Below, one piece after another: positions 44,341-52,986 of a stretch of 64,000 nucleotides of DNA (position 1 is the stretch's first letter; each line of letters opens with the position of its first letter). The translations under genes and the position numbers were made by a program. The notes under the pieces are model-generated. The model saw nothing but the letters and a program-made list of their open reading frames with translations. It searched no databases and had not been told where the DNA came from. The DNA lies in NCBI GenBank assembly GCA_021323865.1, contig JAJPKF010000026.1, positions 1 to 64,000 of the forward strand, given 5' to 3'. This DNA comes from Pseudomonadota bacterium. GTDB taxonomy: Bacteria > Chloroflexota > UBA5177 > JAJPKF01.

Positions 44341-45065
44341 AGGACGGAAAGGAGGACGGCTTGGTTGTTGTCGGCCGGCTCGACTTCCACCGGTCTCGGC
44401 CGGGCCGTTCGTACTGACTGTACTACCGGCCTGCAGGTCACGCAAGTGGCTTGGGGATATTCTTGCGGATCATTGCAGCTTATGTCTAAGAATCAATACG
44501 CGCCTGCTTTCGCCAAGAACTTCGCCTTCATCACCGGCGAATAGGCTATATTCCACGTTCTCCACAAGTAGGATTGCGGCGAATCCACGAATGTTTCCAC
44601 CGACTTAACCACTTCGCTGCGTGCCAGGTCGGCACGTGCTCCGGGTTCTGAGTCGCAAGCCTTCCCCGCCGGCTGACCATGTACCGGGCGCCACCGGCTC
44701 AGTGGGAATGCCGTCGCCTCTTTCGACGAATGCAATGGCGCCGGCGGTACGTTGTTCCAACGAACCCGCAGTGCCCCGCGTCGGCTCTGAGAGTCTTGCG
44801 CTTCACCTCGCCGAAGTGCGCTTGGCCTCCAGGCGGGGTGGTGGCCGCCTTACGATCCGTGAGGGGGGCATCATGCCGGGGGTCTGGGTCGAGGTCCCGT
44901 GCCGACCGGAACGGCTCTCACTGGCTCATCGGCTCCGCGAGAAGCCGGCCGCCGTGGGTCGCGCTGGGAAAGTCGCCAAGCGGTCAATCGAGACCTAGCC
45001 GCATCGGGCTATTCGCCGCCCTTCCGCGATGATGCAGACTCCGATTGAAGATAATGTCGGCTTAT

Positions 45066-45094
45066 TCGACAGACGAGCCGGACTTATCTATACT
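45066..45094 (+). promoter_or_regulatory. Sigma-70-like promoter of cysH
   Basis: TCGACA (45066-45071), 17-base spacer, TATACT (45089-45094): five of six matches at each element. Predicted start of transcription near 45101. If correct, the cysH start codons at 45045 and 45054 are upstream of the mRNA and cannot be used. Confidence 0.55.
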
Positions 45095-45131
45095 GACGGT
45101 ACGAGTCCCCGGAAGGAGAGCGAGCCACACG

Positions 45132-45821
45132 TTGTACCGCCCCTGGGAAGCCATCGGAGGGTTGACAGATGCCCCGGATGGGACAGATCCGATTGAGGTC
45201 CTGCGATGGGCATCCGCGCGCTTCGGGGACCGCGTGGCCATGGCTACCGGGTTCGGGCCGGAGGGTGTCGTCGTCGTCGACATGCTGAGCCGGGTGGTGG
45301 AGTCGCCACAGATCTTCTACCTGGACACAGGGTTTCTGTTCTCTGAGACGCACGAGCTTCGCGAGCGGCTTGGTACTCGCTACGGCATCGAATTTGAGCG
45401 AGTCGAGCCGGAGCTGAGCGTCGACGCGCAGGCGAGCCGCTTCGGCGATCAATTGTGGACGCGCGAGCCCGATCGGTGCTGCTCCCTGCGGAAGGTTGTC
45501 CCGCTGCGCCGGCGACTCCGCGACCTAGACGCCTGGATCACCTCAATCCGGCGAGACCAGACGCCCAGCCGGGCGGCGAGCAGGCCCGTTGAGTGGGACA
45601 CCAAATTCGAGCTGGTGAAGATCAATCCGCTCGCCACCTGGAGCTCTGGGGATGTATGGAGCTACATCCAGGAACACGATCTGCCGTACAACGTCCTCCA
45701 CGACTCGGGCTATCCGAGCATCGGCTGCACCAACTGCACCAGGGCCGTTCAATCGGGTGAGGCGGAACGCGCCGGACGCTGGAGCTGGACGGCCAAGGTC
45801 GAGTGCGGCCTCCATGGGTAG
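45132..45821 (+). CDS. cysH: Adenylyl-sulfate (APS) reductase, CysH family
   Basis: Reduces APS to sulfite with thioredoxin. FGPEGVVVVDML and IFYLDTGFLFSETHEL form the nucleotide site; the two Cys pairs DRCCSLRK and SIGCTNCTR bind a 4Fe-4S cluster, typical of APS rather than PAPS reductases; the catalytic Cys is in the C-terminal ECGLHG. TTG 45132 is preferred because the promoter lies just before it and GGAAGGAG at 45111-45118 is the only good ribosome site (13-base gap). The frame is open to 45045. It stands alone, convergent with a LysR regulator. Confidence 0.88.
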   Translation: MYRPWEAIGGLTDAPDGTDPIEVLRWASARFGDRVAMATGFGPEGVVVVDMLSRVVESPQIFYLDTGFLFSETHELRERLGTRYGIEFERVEPELSVDAQASRFGDQLWTREPDRCCSLRKVVPLRRRLRDLDAWITSIRRDQTPSRAASRPVEWDTKFELVKINPLATWSSGDVWSYIQEHDLPYNVLHDSGYPSIGCTNCTRAVQSGEAERAGRWSWTAKVECGLHG

Positions 45822-45846
45822 GGCCCGCGGGCACGACGCCGTTTAA

Positions 45847-46848
45847 CTAGGAGGCGGTGTTCGCCTTCGTGGTCGGACGCCTCCTGGCGCGGTTTGCCGG
45901 TTCCCCCATCGCTCCCGGCGCGTCCTGAGGTGGCCCGAGGGCAAGCTCTTCGCGTAGCTCCGCCGCGACTTCCATGAATCGCTCGACCGATGGAGACCCG
46001 GCGACGCCACGCCGGCCAACCATCTGATACTCACGCACCAGGGGGAACCCCGCTACGGTGAGGGCCGTCAATGCGCCGATGTCCAGCTCCCGACGGACGG
46101 CCCATCGCGAGATGACGCCCACCCCCAGGCCCGCCTCGACCGCTTTCTTGATGTTCTCGGTGGCGTCAAACTCCATGGCGATGTGCGGCTGGACGTGCTC
46201 GTCTCGAAATCTGGCCAGAATGAAGGCCCTGGTGGTCGAACCGGTGGCAGGGACGATCAGGGCCGCGTCGGCAAGATCCCGGATATCCACCTGTGTCCGA
46301 CGGGCGAGCGGGTGATCCGGCGCAGAGACGGGGACCAGCTCATCGGGGCAGAGGGTTCGGACATCAAATCGCTTGGGGTCAATCGGCCCTCCCACCACGG
46401 CGACATCCACCGATCGGTCCAGGATGCGATTGAGGATGGTGGGAGTGTCGGCGATCGACAGGCGAACCTCGACGCGCGGATGCAGCCGTCGGAAGTATCG
46501 AATGAGCCGAGGGGCCAGGTACATGCCGCCGGTGGTATTGGCCCCCACCGTCAGCGAGGCATGGGCTCCCTCGCCGAGACCCGCGACCACCGCCTGCACG
46601 TCCCGCTCCACCCGAACGAGGTGACGGACGGCATTGTAGAGCGCCTCACCGGCGGGTGTGGGGACGACCGAATGCCCCACGCGCTCCACCAGGCGAACTC
46701 CGCAGGCGGTCTCCAGAGCGCGCATGTGCTGACTGATGGCGGGCTGGCTCATCTTCAACTCCTTGCCGGCCAGGGTGAAGCTTCGCCGCCTTACCACCGC
46801 TTCGAGGACGCGAAGCTGCTGATGCTTGACGGCCGAGGCGTCGGTCAC
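45847..46848 (-). CDS. LysR-family transcriptional regulator
   Basis: Winged helix-turn-helix at the N-terminus (LRVLEAVVRRRSFTLAGKEL, MSQPAISQHMRALE), then a periplasmic-binding-like effector domain (LTVGANTTGGMYLAP, DVAVVGGPIDP, VEAGLGVGVISRWAV). 333 residues. GTG 46848 is chosen because the longer frame to 46956 runs into tRNA-Leu. Being next to cysH it might be a CysB-like sulfur regulator, or a CbbR/CysL-like protein for another target. The effector cannot be read from sequence. Confidence 0.88.
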   Translation of the reverse strand: MTDASAVKHQQLRVLEAVVRRRSFTLAGKELKMSQPAISQHMRALETACGVRLVERVGHSVVPTPAGEALYNAVRHLVRVERDVQAVVAGLGEGAHASLTVGANTTGGMYLAPRLIRYFRRLHPRVEVRLSIADTPTILNRILDRSVDVAVVGGPIDPKRFDVRTLCPDELVPVSAPDHPLARRTQVDIRDLADAALIVPATGSTTRAFILARFRDEHVQPHIAMEFDATENIKKAVEAGLGVGVISRWAVRRELDIGALTALTVAGFPLVREYQMVGRRGVAGSPSVERFMEVAAELREELALGPPQDAPGAMGEPANRARRRPTTKANTAS

Positions 46849-46912
46849 GAGCGGCGCTCGAGAGCGGCCGGTCGCATGGACGCCGCCGGTTGTATCACGC
46901 CGACGTCGAAGA

Positions 46913-46999
<87 letters not shown>

Positions 47000-47086
47000 C
47001 CGGCAACGGTTGAGTCTACACGGGCATGAATATGAGCAGATAACGCGGCGGACGACGGGCGCGAAACCGTTCTGGTCGTGAACCGG

Positions 47087-48859
47087 TCACTCTTCCCGTG
47101 AAGCGGCCGTCTCCCTGCTTTTCACTGCGTGGCCTGACCCGCCCTTGCGCCCGTTCTCTTCTTCGGCAGAGCGGGGGCCATACCGGTAGACATAATCGCC
47201 GCCCTGATAGTAGTAGTAGTAATAGCCGCTGCGCTTGTCCGGCACGAGCTTGTTCAGGACAACACCGGTGATATGGGTCCCCACGCGGGTCAGAGAATCG
47301 CCTGCCCGGCCCAGTCCGTGGCGGGTCGCGGTGGCCACGTCCACCACCAGCAGCACGGCGTCCGAGAGCCGCGAGAGAACTGAGGCATCGGCGACGGGAA
47401 GCAGTGGCGGCGAGTCGATGACGATGTGCTCGAAGCGTTGCTCCAGCCGCTCGATCAGCTCGCTCATCTTGTGGGCGCTCAGAAGCTCGCTGGGGTTGGG
47501 CGGCAGGGGACCTGAGGTCATGACATACAGGTTGGGATAGCCCGACGGCCGCAGGGCTTGTTCGAGGGCATGGTCATCGCCGATCAGAGCGGTTGTAAGG
47601 CCCACGCGATAGTCGATGTCAAAGACCTTGTGAAGCGAGGGACGGCGGAGGTCGCAGTCCAGGAGCAGAACACGGCCTCCCAGCTCCGCCAGCGTGGCGG
47701 CCAGGTTGACGGCCGTGGTCGTCTTTCCTTCGGCTTGCTTGCTGCTGGTCACCAGGATAGTGCGGGGAGGTCGGTCCGGATCCGAGAAGAGAAGCGCGGT
47801 CCGTACGACCCGGTATGCTTCCGCCGTGGGGGCACGGGGATGCGTCGCCACCACCTTCTCCGCCTCGTTGCTGCCCGGGGTTGGGAGTCTCGCAATCGCT
47901 CCGAGAACTGGCACACCGCCGAGGACGCGGCTGACCTCCTCCGGTGTGTCGAGCGTGGTCCGGAGGTAGTCGCCCAGGTACACGAAGCCAGCGGTCACGA
48001 GGAGGGCGAGCAGGGCGGCCAGACCGGCATCCCGAACGGGTCGAGGACTGACCGGCGATTTCGGCGTAGTGGGAGTGACCCAGACCTGAAGCTGGGTCCC
48101 GCTTCGTCCGAGGGCCGTGTTCAGTTGCGCGTTCTGCAATGCGAACTGGCCGATGACCCGTTTGTCGTTGGCGATGCGGCCCGCGGCTGCGCCTGCGCCG
48201 ATCCGGTGACTCGCCAGGAGCCGGTTTACGGTCCCGATGTCGGCGTTCTTCGCCTTGATCTGCGCATTGTTGTAGTTGAAGGATGCCTGAAACCGCTGCT
48301 TCTGGTGCTGGCTCTCCACCTGGGACGCTGCCTGTGCCATGGCCGTGGCCACACGGGCCGCGAAGGTGGGACTGCCCGACGTCGCGGACACGTAGATCAG
48401 CGTGCTGTTGGGCGGGTTGCTTGCCCTCGTAATCCGCAGCAGTCCGTCGGGCGTGAACGGGGGCTTGAGATTCAGGATCTTGTAGGCGAGACGCGCGACC
48501 GGAGGGATGTCGATGAGCTGCACTTCAGTCTGGGCGAACTGCTGAGCCGCCGTAATCTCGAGCCCCAGCGGGTCGCTGCCCACCTGGCCCAGCTGCACCT
48601 CGAGTGTTGAGGTTGCGCTGTAGAGCGGTTTTACTACCGTCCTTGTGGCCGCGTACGTCGCGGCGCCCGCCAGCACCGGGACGAGCACCAAGAGCCACAG
48701 CCAGCTCCGAACCAAGTGGTAGACACGGTGGAAGCTTGACCCGGATCCCGAGGCGGAGATCGGGGGGGCTGCGGTAGGTTGCATGGTGTCGGCAATGCCT
48801 TTCGAGTCGCGGAGATAGGGCCCCGGGGTGTCCCCGCCAAGTACCCGTCCATTATGCAC
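47087..48859 (-). CDS. Wzc-like polysaccharide co-polymerase with tyrosine autokinase domain
   Basis: Two membrane helices flank a Wzz-type extracellular domain (from SWLWLLVLVPVLAGA to AALLALLVTAGFVYL); the cytosolic part is a BY-kinase: Walker A VTSSKQAEGKTTTAVNLA, Walker A' RVLLLDCDLRRPS, Walker B HIVIDSPPLLP. The tail has six Tyr in a row (SGYYYYYYQGGDYVYRYG), the autophosphorylation cluster that controls chain length. GTG 48859 has AAAGGGG six bases before it; ATG 48784 is the alternative. It ends the leftward polysaccharide gene set. Confidence 0.92.
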   Translation of the reverse strand: MHNGRVLGGDTPGPYLRDSKGIADTMQPTAAPPISASGSGSSFHRVYHLVRSWLWLLVLVPVLAGAATYAATRTVVKPLYSATSTLEVQLGQVGSDPLGLEITAAQQFAQTEVQLIDIPPVARLAYKILNLKPPFTPDGLLRITRASNPPNSTLIYVSATSGSPTFAARVATAMAQAASQVESQHQKQRFQASFNYNNAQIKAKNADIGTVNRLLASHRIGAGAAAGRIANDKRVIGQFALQNAQLNTALGRSGTQLQVWVTPTTPKSPVSPRPVRDAGLAALLALLVTAGFVYLGDYLRTTLDTPEEVSRVLGGVPVLGAIARLPTPGSNEAEKVVATHPRAPTAEAYRVVRTALLFSDPDRPPRTILVTSSKQAEGKTTTAVNLAATLAELGGRVLLLDCDLRRPSLHKVFDIDYRVGLTTALIGDDHALEQALRPSGYPNLYVMTSGPLPPNPSELLSAHKMSELIERLEQRFEHIVIDSPPLLPVADASVLSRLSDAVLLVVDVATATRHGLGRAGDSLTRVGTHITGVVLNKLVPDKRSGYYYYYYQGGDYVYRYGPRSAEEENGRKGGSGHAVKSRETAASREE

Positions 48860-48999
48860 GACTGCCCCTTTCCGGGCCCAGCGGCTGGGCGACCCAGGAC
48901 CGGCTGGAAGAGCCCGTTCCGGCAGCTCTGAGTAGCGCCTAGGCGCCTCGGCGACCCCTCAGATCCGACGCTTGGACGCTTCCGGTGTCGGCCCGCACA

Positions 49000-49443
49000 T
49001 CAGCCCGTTTGCCGCTGACGGCCCCGCGATTTGGGACTCCGATAGGCGATGTACAGCGCGACGGCGGCCAGGGGAAGCTCCACGCAGATCGCCAACAGGA
49101 TTGCCTCCAGTTCCTGGCTCTTGGATCCCGACATGGTCACGTCGAACCAGGAGTCGACCAGCAGCAGCGTGGCAGTGGCGGCCGCCGGCACTTGGATTCG
49201 AGGGCTGCGCCGTCGGGCCATGATGCCCGTGACCAGCAAAGCGGCGGTCAGGAGCACGTCGAATCCGACCCAGGCGATCCGGTAGTGGTGGGCCAGGTCG
49301 CTACGGGGGAGCGAGACGGCCAGATAGGCCGTCCACGGTACAAGCAGGGTGGCCAGGAGCAGGAACATCGGCGCCGCCCACCGGGGCAGCGGGACGACGT
49401 TGCCGGAGGTGTCGGGTGTTACCGTCTCGGTCACGGGGCGCAC
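49000..49443 (-). CDS. Small four-helix membrane protein, unknown function
   Basis: 147 residues with four hydrophobic segments: APMFLLLATLLVPWTAYLAV, WVGFDVLLTAALLVTGIMA, PAAATATLLLVDSWFDVTM and AILLAICVELPLAAVALYIA. The pattern YRIAWVGFDVLL is common in uncharacterised actinobacterial-type membrane proteins. N-terminus MRPVTETVTPDTSGNVVPLP is polar. No function known; it lies between the sulfotransferase and the Wzc gene. Confidence 0.65.
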   Translation of the reverse strand: MRPVTETVTPDTSGNVVPLPRWAAPMFLLLATLLVPWTAYLAVSLPRSDLAHHYRIAWVGFDVLLTAALLVTGIMARRRSPRIQVPAAATATLLLVDSWFDVTMSGSKSQELEAILLAICVELPLAAVALYIAYRSPKSRGRQRQTG

Positions 49444-49551
49444 CGGGCTGCATCCGATGGGTGCCCGGGCGCGGGCTGTTTCACCAGAGGTGGCGGTTCG
49501 GGACGCTGCCGAGGCGAGTGAGATGTGCCCAAATCACCGTAGGATCGCGGT

Positions 49552-50397
49552 TCACTCGCCTTCGAGCCGCGGTTCTCGCGCGAATCGTGCCCAGTAAACC
49601 CGCCGCCGCTCCTCGCTGCCGAGAATGTGCCGCAAGCCTAGGACGATTTTGAGCTGGCGGTGTCGGCGCTTCATCGATTCGTATTTGCGTACCCAGGCGC
49701 GCGATAGAGCGTCGGCTTGGCGCTCAAGCTGGGGCGGTGGGGGCTCTAAGGACGCCCCCGCATCGATTCCAAGGTAGGCCAGAGCGCTTCGGATCGTGGT
49801 TTCGTAGTTGAGCACGAAGTCTTCGTATGCGATGGTCAAGGGCACAACGCCCTCGCGGGCGAAGAAGTCACCCCAGAGGCGTTCGTAAAAGACGAGTTGA
49901 TCGACCGTATGGTCGATTATGGAGAAGCTGAAGCGGGGCGATGGCGACCGGCTACGTTGCCGGCTGTTGTAGCTGCCTGACTGAAGAGCTCGCCAGAACG
50001 AGACCGCCTGTTCGGTCTTGTTCCTTCGGGTGATCCAGATGTAGCGCAGTTCGGGGAACACCATACCGAGCAGTGAAGCCCGCGAAAGCCCCGGGTCAAA
50101 CTCGGACCGCAGTCCATCCGTCAGCTCTGTCATCTGTGCGGCCGTTATCTTGCCCCCAAAAACTCCGTTCGGGCCGGAATGTGCGGCAAGCAAGTAGTCG
50201 CAGTACTCCCTCGCCGTCAGCCGTAATCGTTGTCCCAACCAGGTCGGAGCATGGAGTGCGCCACGTGGCTCGTCCGCAAAGTACTCGTCCGGATCGCCTG
50301 CCACTCCTGTGCGGGCGAAGGCATCGCACAAGAGGGAACTGCCGCAGCGCGGCGTCGAGCAGACCAGATACGTGCGGGTGGGAGGAGCCTTACGCAG
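49552..50397 (-). CDS. Stf0-type sulfotransferase with unresolved start
   Basis: Transfers sulfate from PAPS to a glycan or lipid. The 5'-phosphosulfate loop is RTYLVCSTPRCGSSLLCDAF, followed by PDEYFADEP, ELRYIWITRRNKTEQAVSFW and PLTIAYEDFV (Stf0 pattern). The first ordinary start codon (TTG 50331) lies after that loop and would remove the PAPS site. Upstream the frame is open to 50409; a CTG at 50397 is the only start-like codon. An ATG at 50424 is in frame, but a TAG (50412-50410) stops it after four codons. Either a CTG start, a nonsense change or a sequence error is implied. Confidence 0.7.
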   Translation of the reverse strand: MRKAPPTRTYLVCSTPRCGSSLLCDAFARTGVAGDPDEYFADEPRGALHAPTWLGQRLRLTAREYCDYLLAAHSGPNGVFGGKITAAQMTELTDGLRSEFDPGLSRASLLGMVFPELRYIWITRRNKTEQAVSFWRALQSGSYNSRQRSRSPSPRFSFSIIDHTVDQLVFYERLWGDFFAREGVVPLTIAYEDFVLNYETTIRSALAYLGIDAGASLEPPPPQLERQADALSRAWVRKYESMKRRHRQLKIVLGLRHILGSEERRRVYWARFAREPRLEGE

Positions 50398-50432
50398 CGT
50401 GCGCTCGACCTATCCGGCCAGCATCCGGCGGC

Positions 50433-51605
50433 TCAGGCTGACCCGGCAAGCGCGCCTCGTTGACTGCCCAGTCGAGCCAAACAGGTCTCGACGACGCGCT
50501 CCGCGGCGTGGCCGTCTCCGAAGGGGTTCCTCCAGTCGCGAGGTCGTCGCAGCATCTCCTCCACTGAGCGAACAACACTGTCGGGCACCACTCCGGCGAT
50601 CGCATTGGATCCAACGTCAAGGGTCTCGGGTCTCTCGGTGTTGTCCCGCAGAGTTACACAAGGAACCCGCAGGGCACATGCTTCCTCCTGGATGCCGCCA
50701 GAGTCCGTCATTACGAGGCGAGCCGACCCAAGAAGGGCGGCGAAGTCCAGGTAGCCAAGGCCACTCGTGAGGTGAAGATTGTCGATCGACGCCAGCGCCG
50801 TGTCCAACCCCAAACCCTCCAGGCGGTTCACCGTGCGGGGGTGGACAGGGAATATGATCGGTGTTCTGAACCTCTCGGAAACGGCTTGAATGCAATCGAC
50901 CAGACTGCGGAGCCGGCCGGGGTCATCTGTGTTTTCTTCCCGATGAAACGTCAGGACGAAGTAGTCACGCTCGGTGAGCTCCAGCCGCGCACGTATGTCG
51001 CTCGTGGAACGCGCGATCTCCGCGTTCTGGAGAACCGCGTCGACCACTGTGTTGCCCGTCACAACGATCTCGCCTCGCACCCCATCGGCGACGAGGTTGT
51101 CACGTGCGAGCTCTGTCGGGCAGAAAAGCACATCAGACACGTGGTCGATGATGACACGATTGTGCTCCTCGGGCATCCGCCAGTCATGGCTTCGGAGTCC
51201 CGACTCGAGGTGCGCGACTATCAGTCCAAGTTTCCGCGCTGCGAGGGCGGCAGCTAAGCTTGTGTTCGCGTCACCCCCGACAATGACGAGCTCGGGCCGG
51301 CCGTCCAGGAAGGCGTCTTCGAGAGCGATAAGCATTGATGCGGTTTGACGACCATGGCTCGTCCCGGCTAGGTCGTCGGGATTCGTGAAGCGGGGAGCGG
51401 GCAGGTGTAGGTCGTCGAAGAACTGCTTATCCATGTTGAAGGAATAGTGCTGACCCGAGTGCGCGATGAAGAACTCGGCTCCGACGCGCTCGAGCTCGCG
51501 GACCACGGGAGACATCTTGATGATTCCGGGGCGCGCACCTACAACTACGGCTACCACCCCTGAGTTTGGATCCCGAATCACGTGTCCGCGATGCCTCGTC
51601 GCCAC
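50433..51605 (-). CDS. wecB: UDP-N-acetylglucosamine 2-epimerase (non-hydrolysing)
   Basis: Makes UDP-ManNAc from UDP-GlcNAc. GT-B fold with VVVGARPGIIKMSPVV, IVGGDANTSLAAALAA, VAHLESGLRSHDWRMPEEHNR, TFHREENTDDPGRL, VHPRT and MTDSGGIQEEACALRVPCV followed by RDNTERPE. Several positions differ slightly from E. coli-type WecB (GARPG for GTRPE, LESG for VEAG), so a related sugar is possible. GTG start at 51605, 25 bases after the sulfoquinovose synthase gene. Works with the WecC gene upstream to make UDP-ManNAcA. Confidence 0.88.
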   Translation of the reverse strand: MATRHRGHVIRDPNSGVVAVVVGARPGIIKMSPVVRELERVGAEFFIAHSGQHYSFNMDKQFFDDLHLPAPRFTNPDDLAGTSHGRQTASMLIALEDAFLDGRPELVIVGGDANTSLAAALAARKLGLIVAHLESGLRSHDWRMPEEHNRVIIDHVSDVLFCPTELARDNLVADGVRGEIVVTGNTVVDAVLQNAEIARSTSDIRARLELTERDYFVLTFHREENTDDPGRLRSLVDCIQAVSERFRTPIIFPVHPRTVNRLEGLGLDTALASIDNLHLTSGLGYLDFAALLGSARLVMTDSGGIQEEACALRVPCVTLRDNTERPETLDVGSNAIAGVVPDSVVRSVEEMLRRPRDWRNPFGDGHAAERVVETCLARLGSQRGALAGSA

Positions 51606-51630
51606 GCTCGAAGCACGCTGGACCGCGGCC

Positions 51631-52857
51631 TCAATTGCGACTGACCGGTCGCTCGTACGACGGAACGCTCGCCATTGGGGCGACCAACGCCGGCTCAGCG
51701 TATTCCTTAGGGCGCCACGTGGCCCGCGGGGCGAACAGGGCAGTGTCGATTCTCTCTCGGAATCGCCGAATCTTTCCCAACATGGTGTCGATCAACGTCT
51801 CCGAGAGTTGATGGGGTTCAAGCCCCAGGTCGAGAAGCTTGGTGTGCTTGGCGTTGTAGTAGTGATCTTCCATCTCGACGCGGGGGTTCGGAAGGTGGTC
51901 GATCCGAACATTCATTCCCATCTCCGCTGCCGCCTCCTTTACCAGGCCGGCGAGCTGGGACACGGAGAACTGCTCCGTAAACTGATTGAACACCCGGAAC
52001 TCGCCCCGTTCCGCCGGGTTCAGGAGGGCAAGCTCGACGCACCGCAGGGTGTCGACGATGTTGAGGAAGCCTCGGGTCTGGTTCCCACGTCCGTAGAGTG
52101 TCAGCGGATGGTCCGCCACGGCCTGGACGCAAAACCGATTGAGGGCCGTGCCGAAGACATCATCGTAATGGAAGCTGGTAGCGAGGCGGTCGTCGAGCCC
52201 GGTCTCCTCGGTCTCCACTCCGTAGACGACGCCCTGGTTCAGGTCGGTGGCCCGCAATGACCAGACCTTGCAAGCGAACATGATGTTGTGGCTGTCGTGG
52301 ACCTTGGAGAGGTGATAGAGGGACCCCGGCTGCTTGGGAAAGGGGAGCCGGTCGCTCCGGCCGTTGTGCTCGATGTCGATGAAGCCTTCCTCGATGTCGA
52401 TGTTGGGCGTGCCGTACTCACCCATGGTCCCGAGCTTGACGAGGTGGGCATCCGGAGCGCGGTCGCGCATGGCGAACAGGACGTTCAGGTTTCCGACCAC
52501 GTTGTTGACCTGCGTCAAGGTTGCCTGAGGCTGGCCGATCATCGAGTATGGCGCGGAGGGCTGCTCCCCGTAATGCACGATGGCCTGCGGCTCGAACTCC
52601 GAGAAGAGGCTCTCGACGAACCGGTAGTCCTGCAGATCGCCGATACGGGCCGGAATGTCGATTTCCGCCAGCTCATGCCATGCACGGAGCCGGCTGCGCA
52701 GGGTTGGGACCGGAAAGAGGGGCTGAACGCCGACCTCTTGCTCCCAATCACGCTTGGCAAAGTTATCGACGACGACCACGTCGTGGCCTCGCCTTGACAG
52801 GTAGAGAGAGGTCGGCCAGCCAAGATAGCCGTCCCCGCCAAGCACCAGGATTCGCAA
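51631..52857 (-). CDS. sqdB: UDP-sulfoquinovose synthase (SQD1/SqdB type)
   Basis: Forms UDP-sulfoquinovose from UDP-glucose and sulfite. Extended SDR with RILVLGGDGYLGWPTSLYLS at the NAD site and the very characteristic SQD1 segments VHYGEQPSAPYSMIG, LVKLGTMGEYGTPNIDIEEG (catalytic Thr), YHLSKVHDSHNI (Tyr/Lys), ATDLNQGVVYG, VFNQFTEQFSV and DHYYNAKHTKLLDLGLEPH. TTG 52857 is chosen: it starts MRILVLGGDGYLGW and has GGAG six bases before; the frame is open to 52926. The product feeds sulfoquinovosyl lipid or glycan synthesis. Confidence 0.92.
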   Translation of the reverse strand: MRILVLGGDGYLGWPTSLYLSRRGHDVVVVDNFAKRDWEQEVGVQPLFPVPTLRSRLRAWHELAEIDIPARIGDLQDYRFVESLFSEFEPQAIVHYGEQPSAPYSMIGQPQATLTQVNNVVGNLNVLFAMRDRAPDAHLVKLGTMGEYGTPNIDIEEGFIDIEHNGRSDRLPFPKQPGSLYHLSKVHDSHNIMFACKVWSLRATDLNQGVVYGVETEETGLDDRLATSFHYDDVFGTALNRFCVQAVADHPLTLYGRGNQTRGFLNIVDTLRCVELALLNPAERGEFRVFNQFTEQFSVSQLAGLVKEAAAEMGMNVRIDHLPNPRVEMEDHYYNAKHTKLLDLGLEPHQLSETLIDTMLGKIRRFRERIDTALFAPRATWRPKEYAEPALVAPMASVPSYERPVSRN

Positions 52858-52895
52858 CGGTTTCTCCAACGGAACAGTTTCGACAAACAGGGCAT

Positions 52896-52920
52896 GCCCA
52901 ACGCATTGGGGGCGTTGGGC
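52896..52920 (-). promoter_or_regulatory. Hairpin in the leader of the sulfoquinovose synthase gene
   Basis: A perfect 9-bp inverted repeat GCCCAACGC (52896-52904) and GCGTTGGGC (52912-52920) with a 7-base loop, 39 bases before the TTG at 52857. No T-run follows, so an operator or a translation-tuning stem is more likely than a terminator. Confidence 0.4.
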
Positions 52921-52986
52921 GCGCAATTACACTCTACCGTCTAAGCCCGATGGCAGTGTCGCATGACGACCATTTCCCGGAGGCTG

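Larger units (their letters stand above)
44168..45131. other. 964-base stretch without a convincing gene
   Basis: Frames on both strands are short and show no family pattern; the longest (44621-44998, plus) has an unlikely composition. It contains a hairpin (44308-44340), the leader of the repeat-protein gene (44168-44230) and the cysH promoter (45066-45094). I found no known riboswitch class in front of cysH. Confidence 0.55.

Noticed and set aside
44621..44998. Plus-strand frame of 125 codons
   Set aside because: No family pattern, no ribosome site and an unlikely residue composition.
44168..45065. Sulfur-related riboswitch (SAM class) before cysH
   Set aside because: No SAM-I, SAM-II or SAM-IV core pattern found by eye, and the predicted promoter lies after this region.
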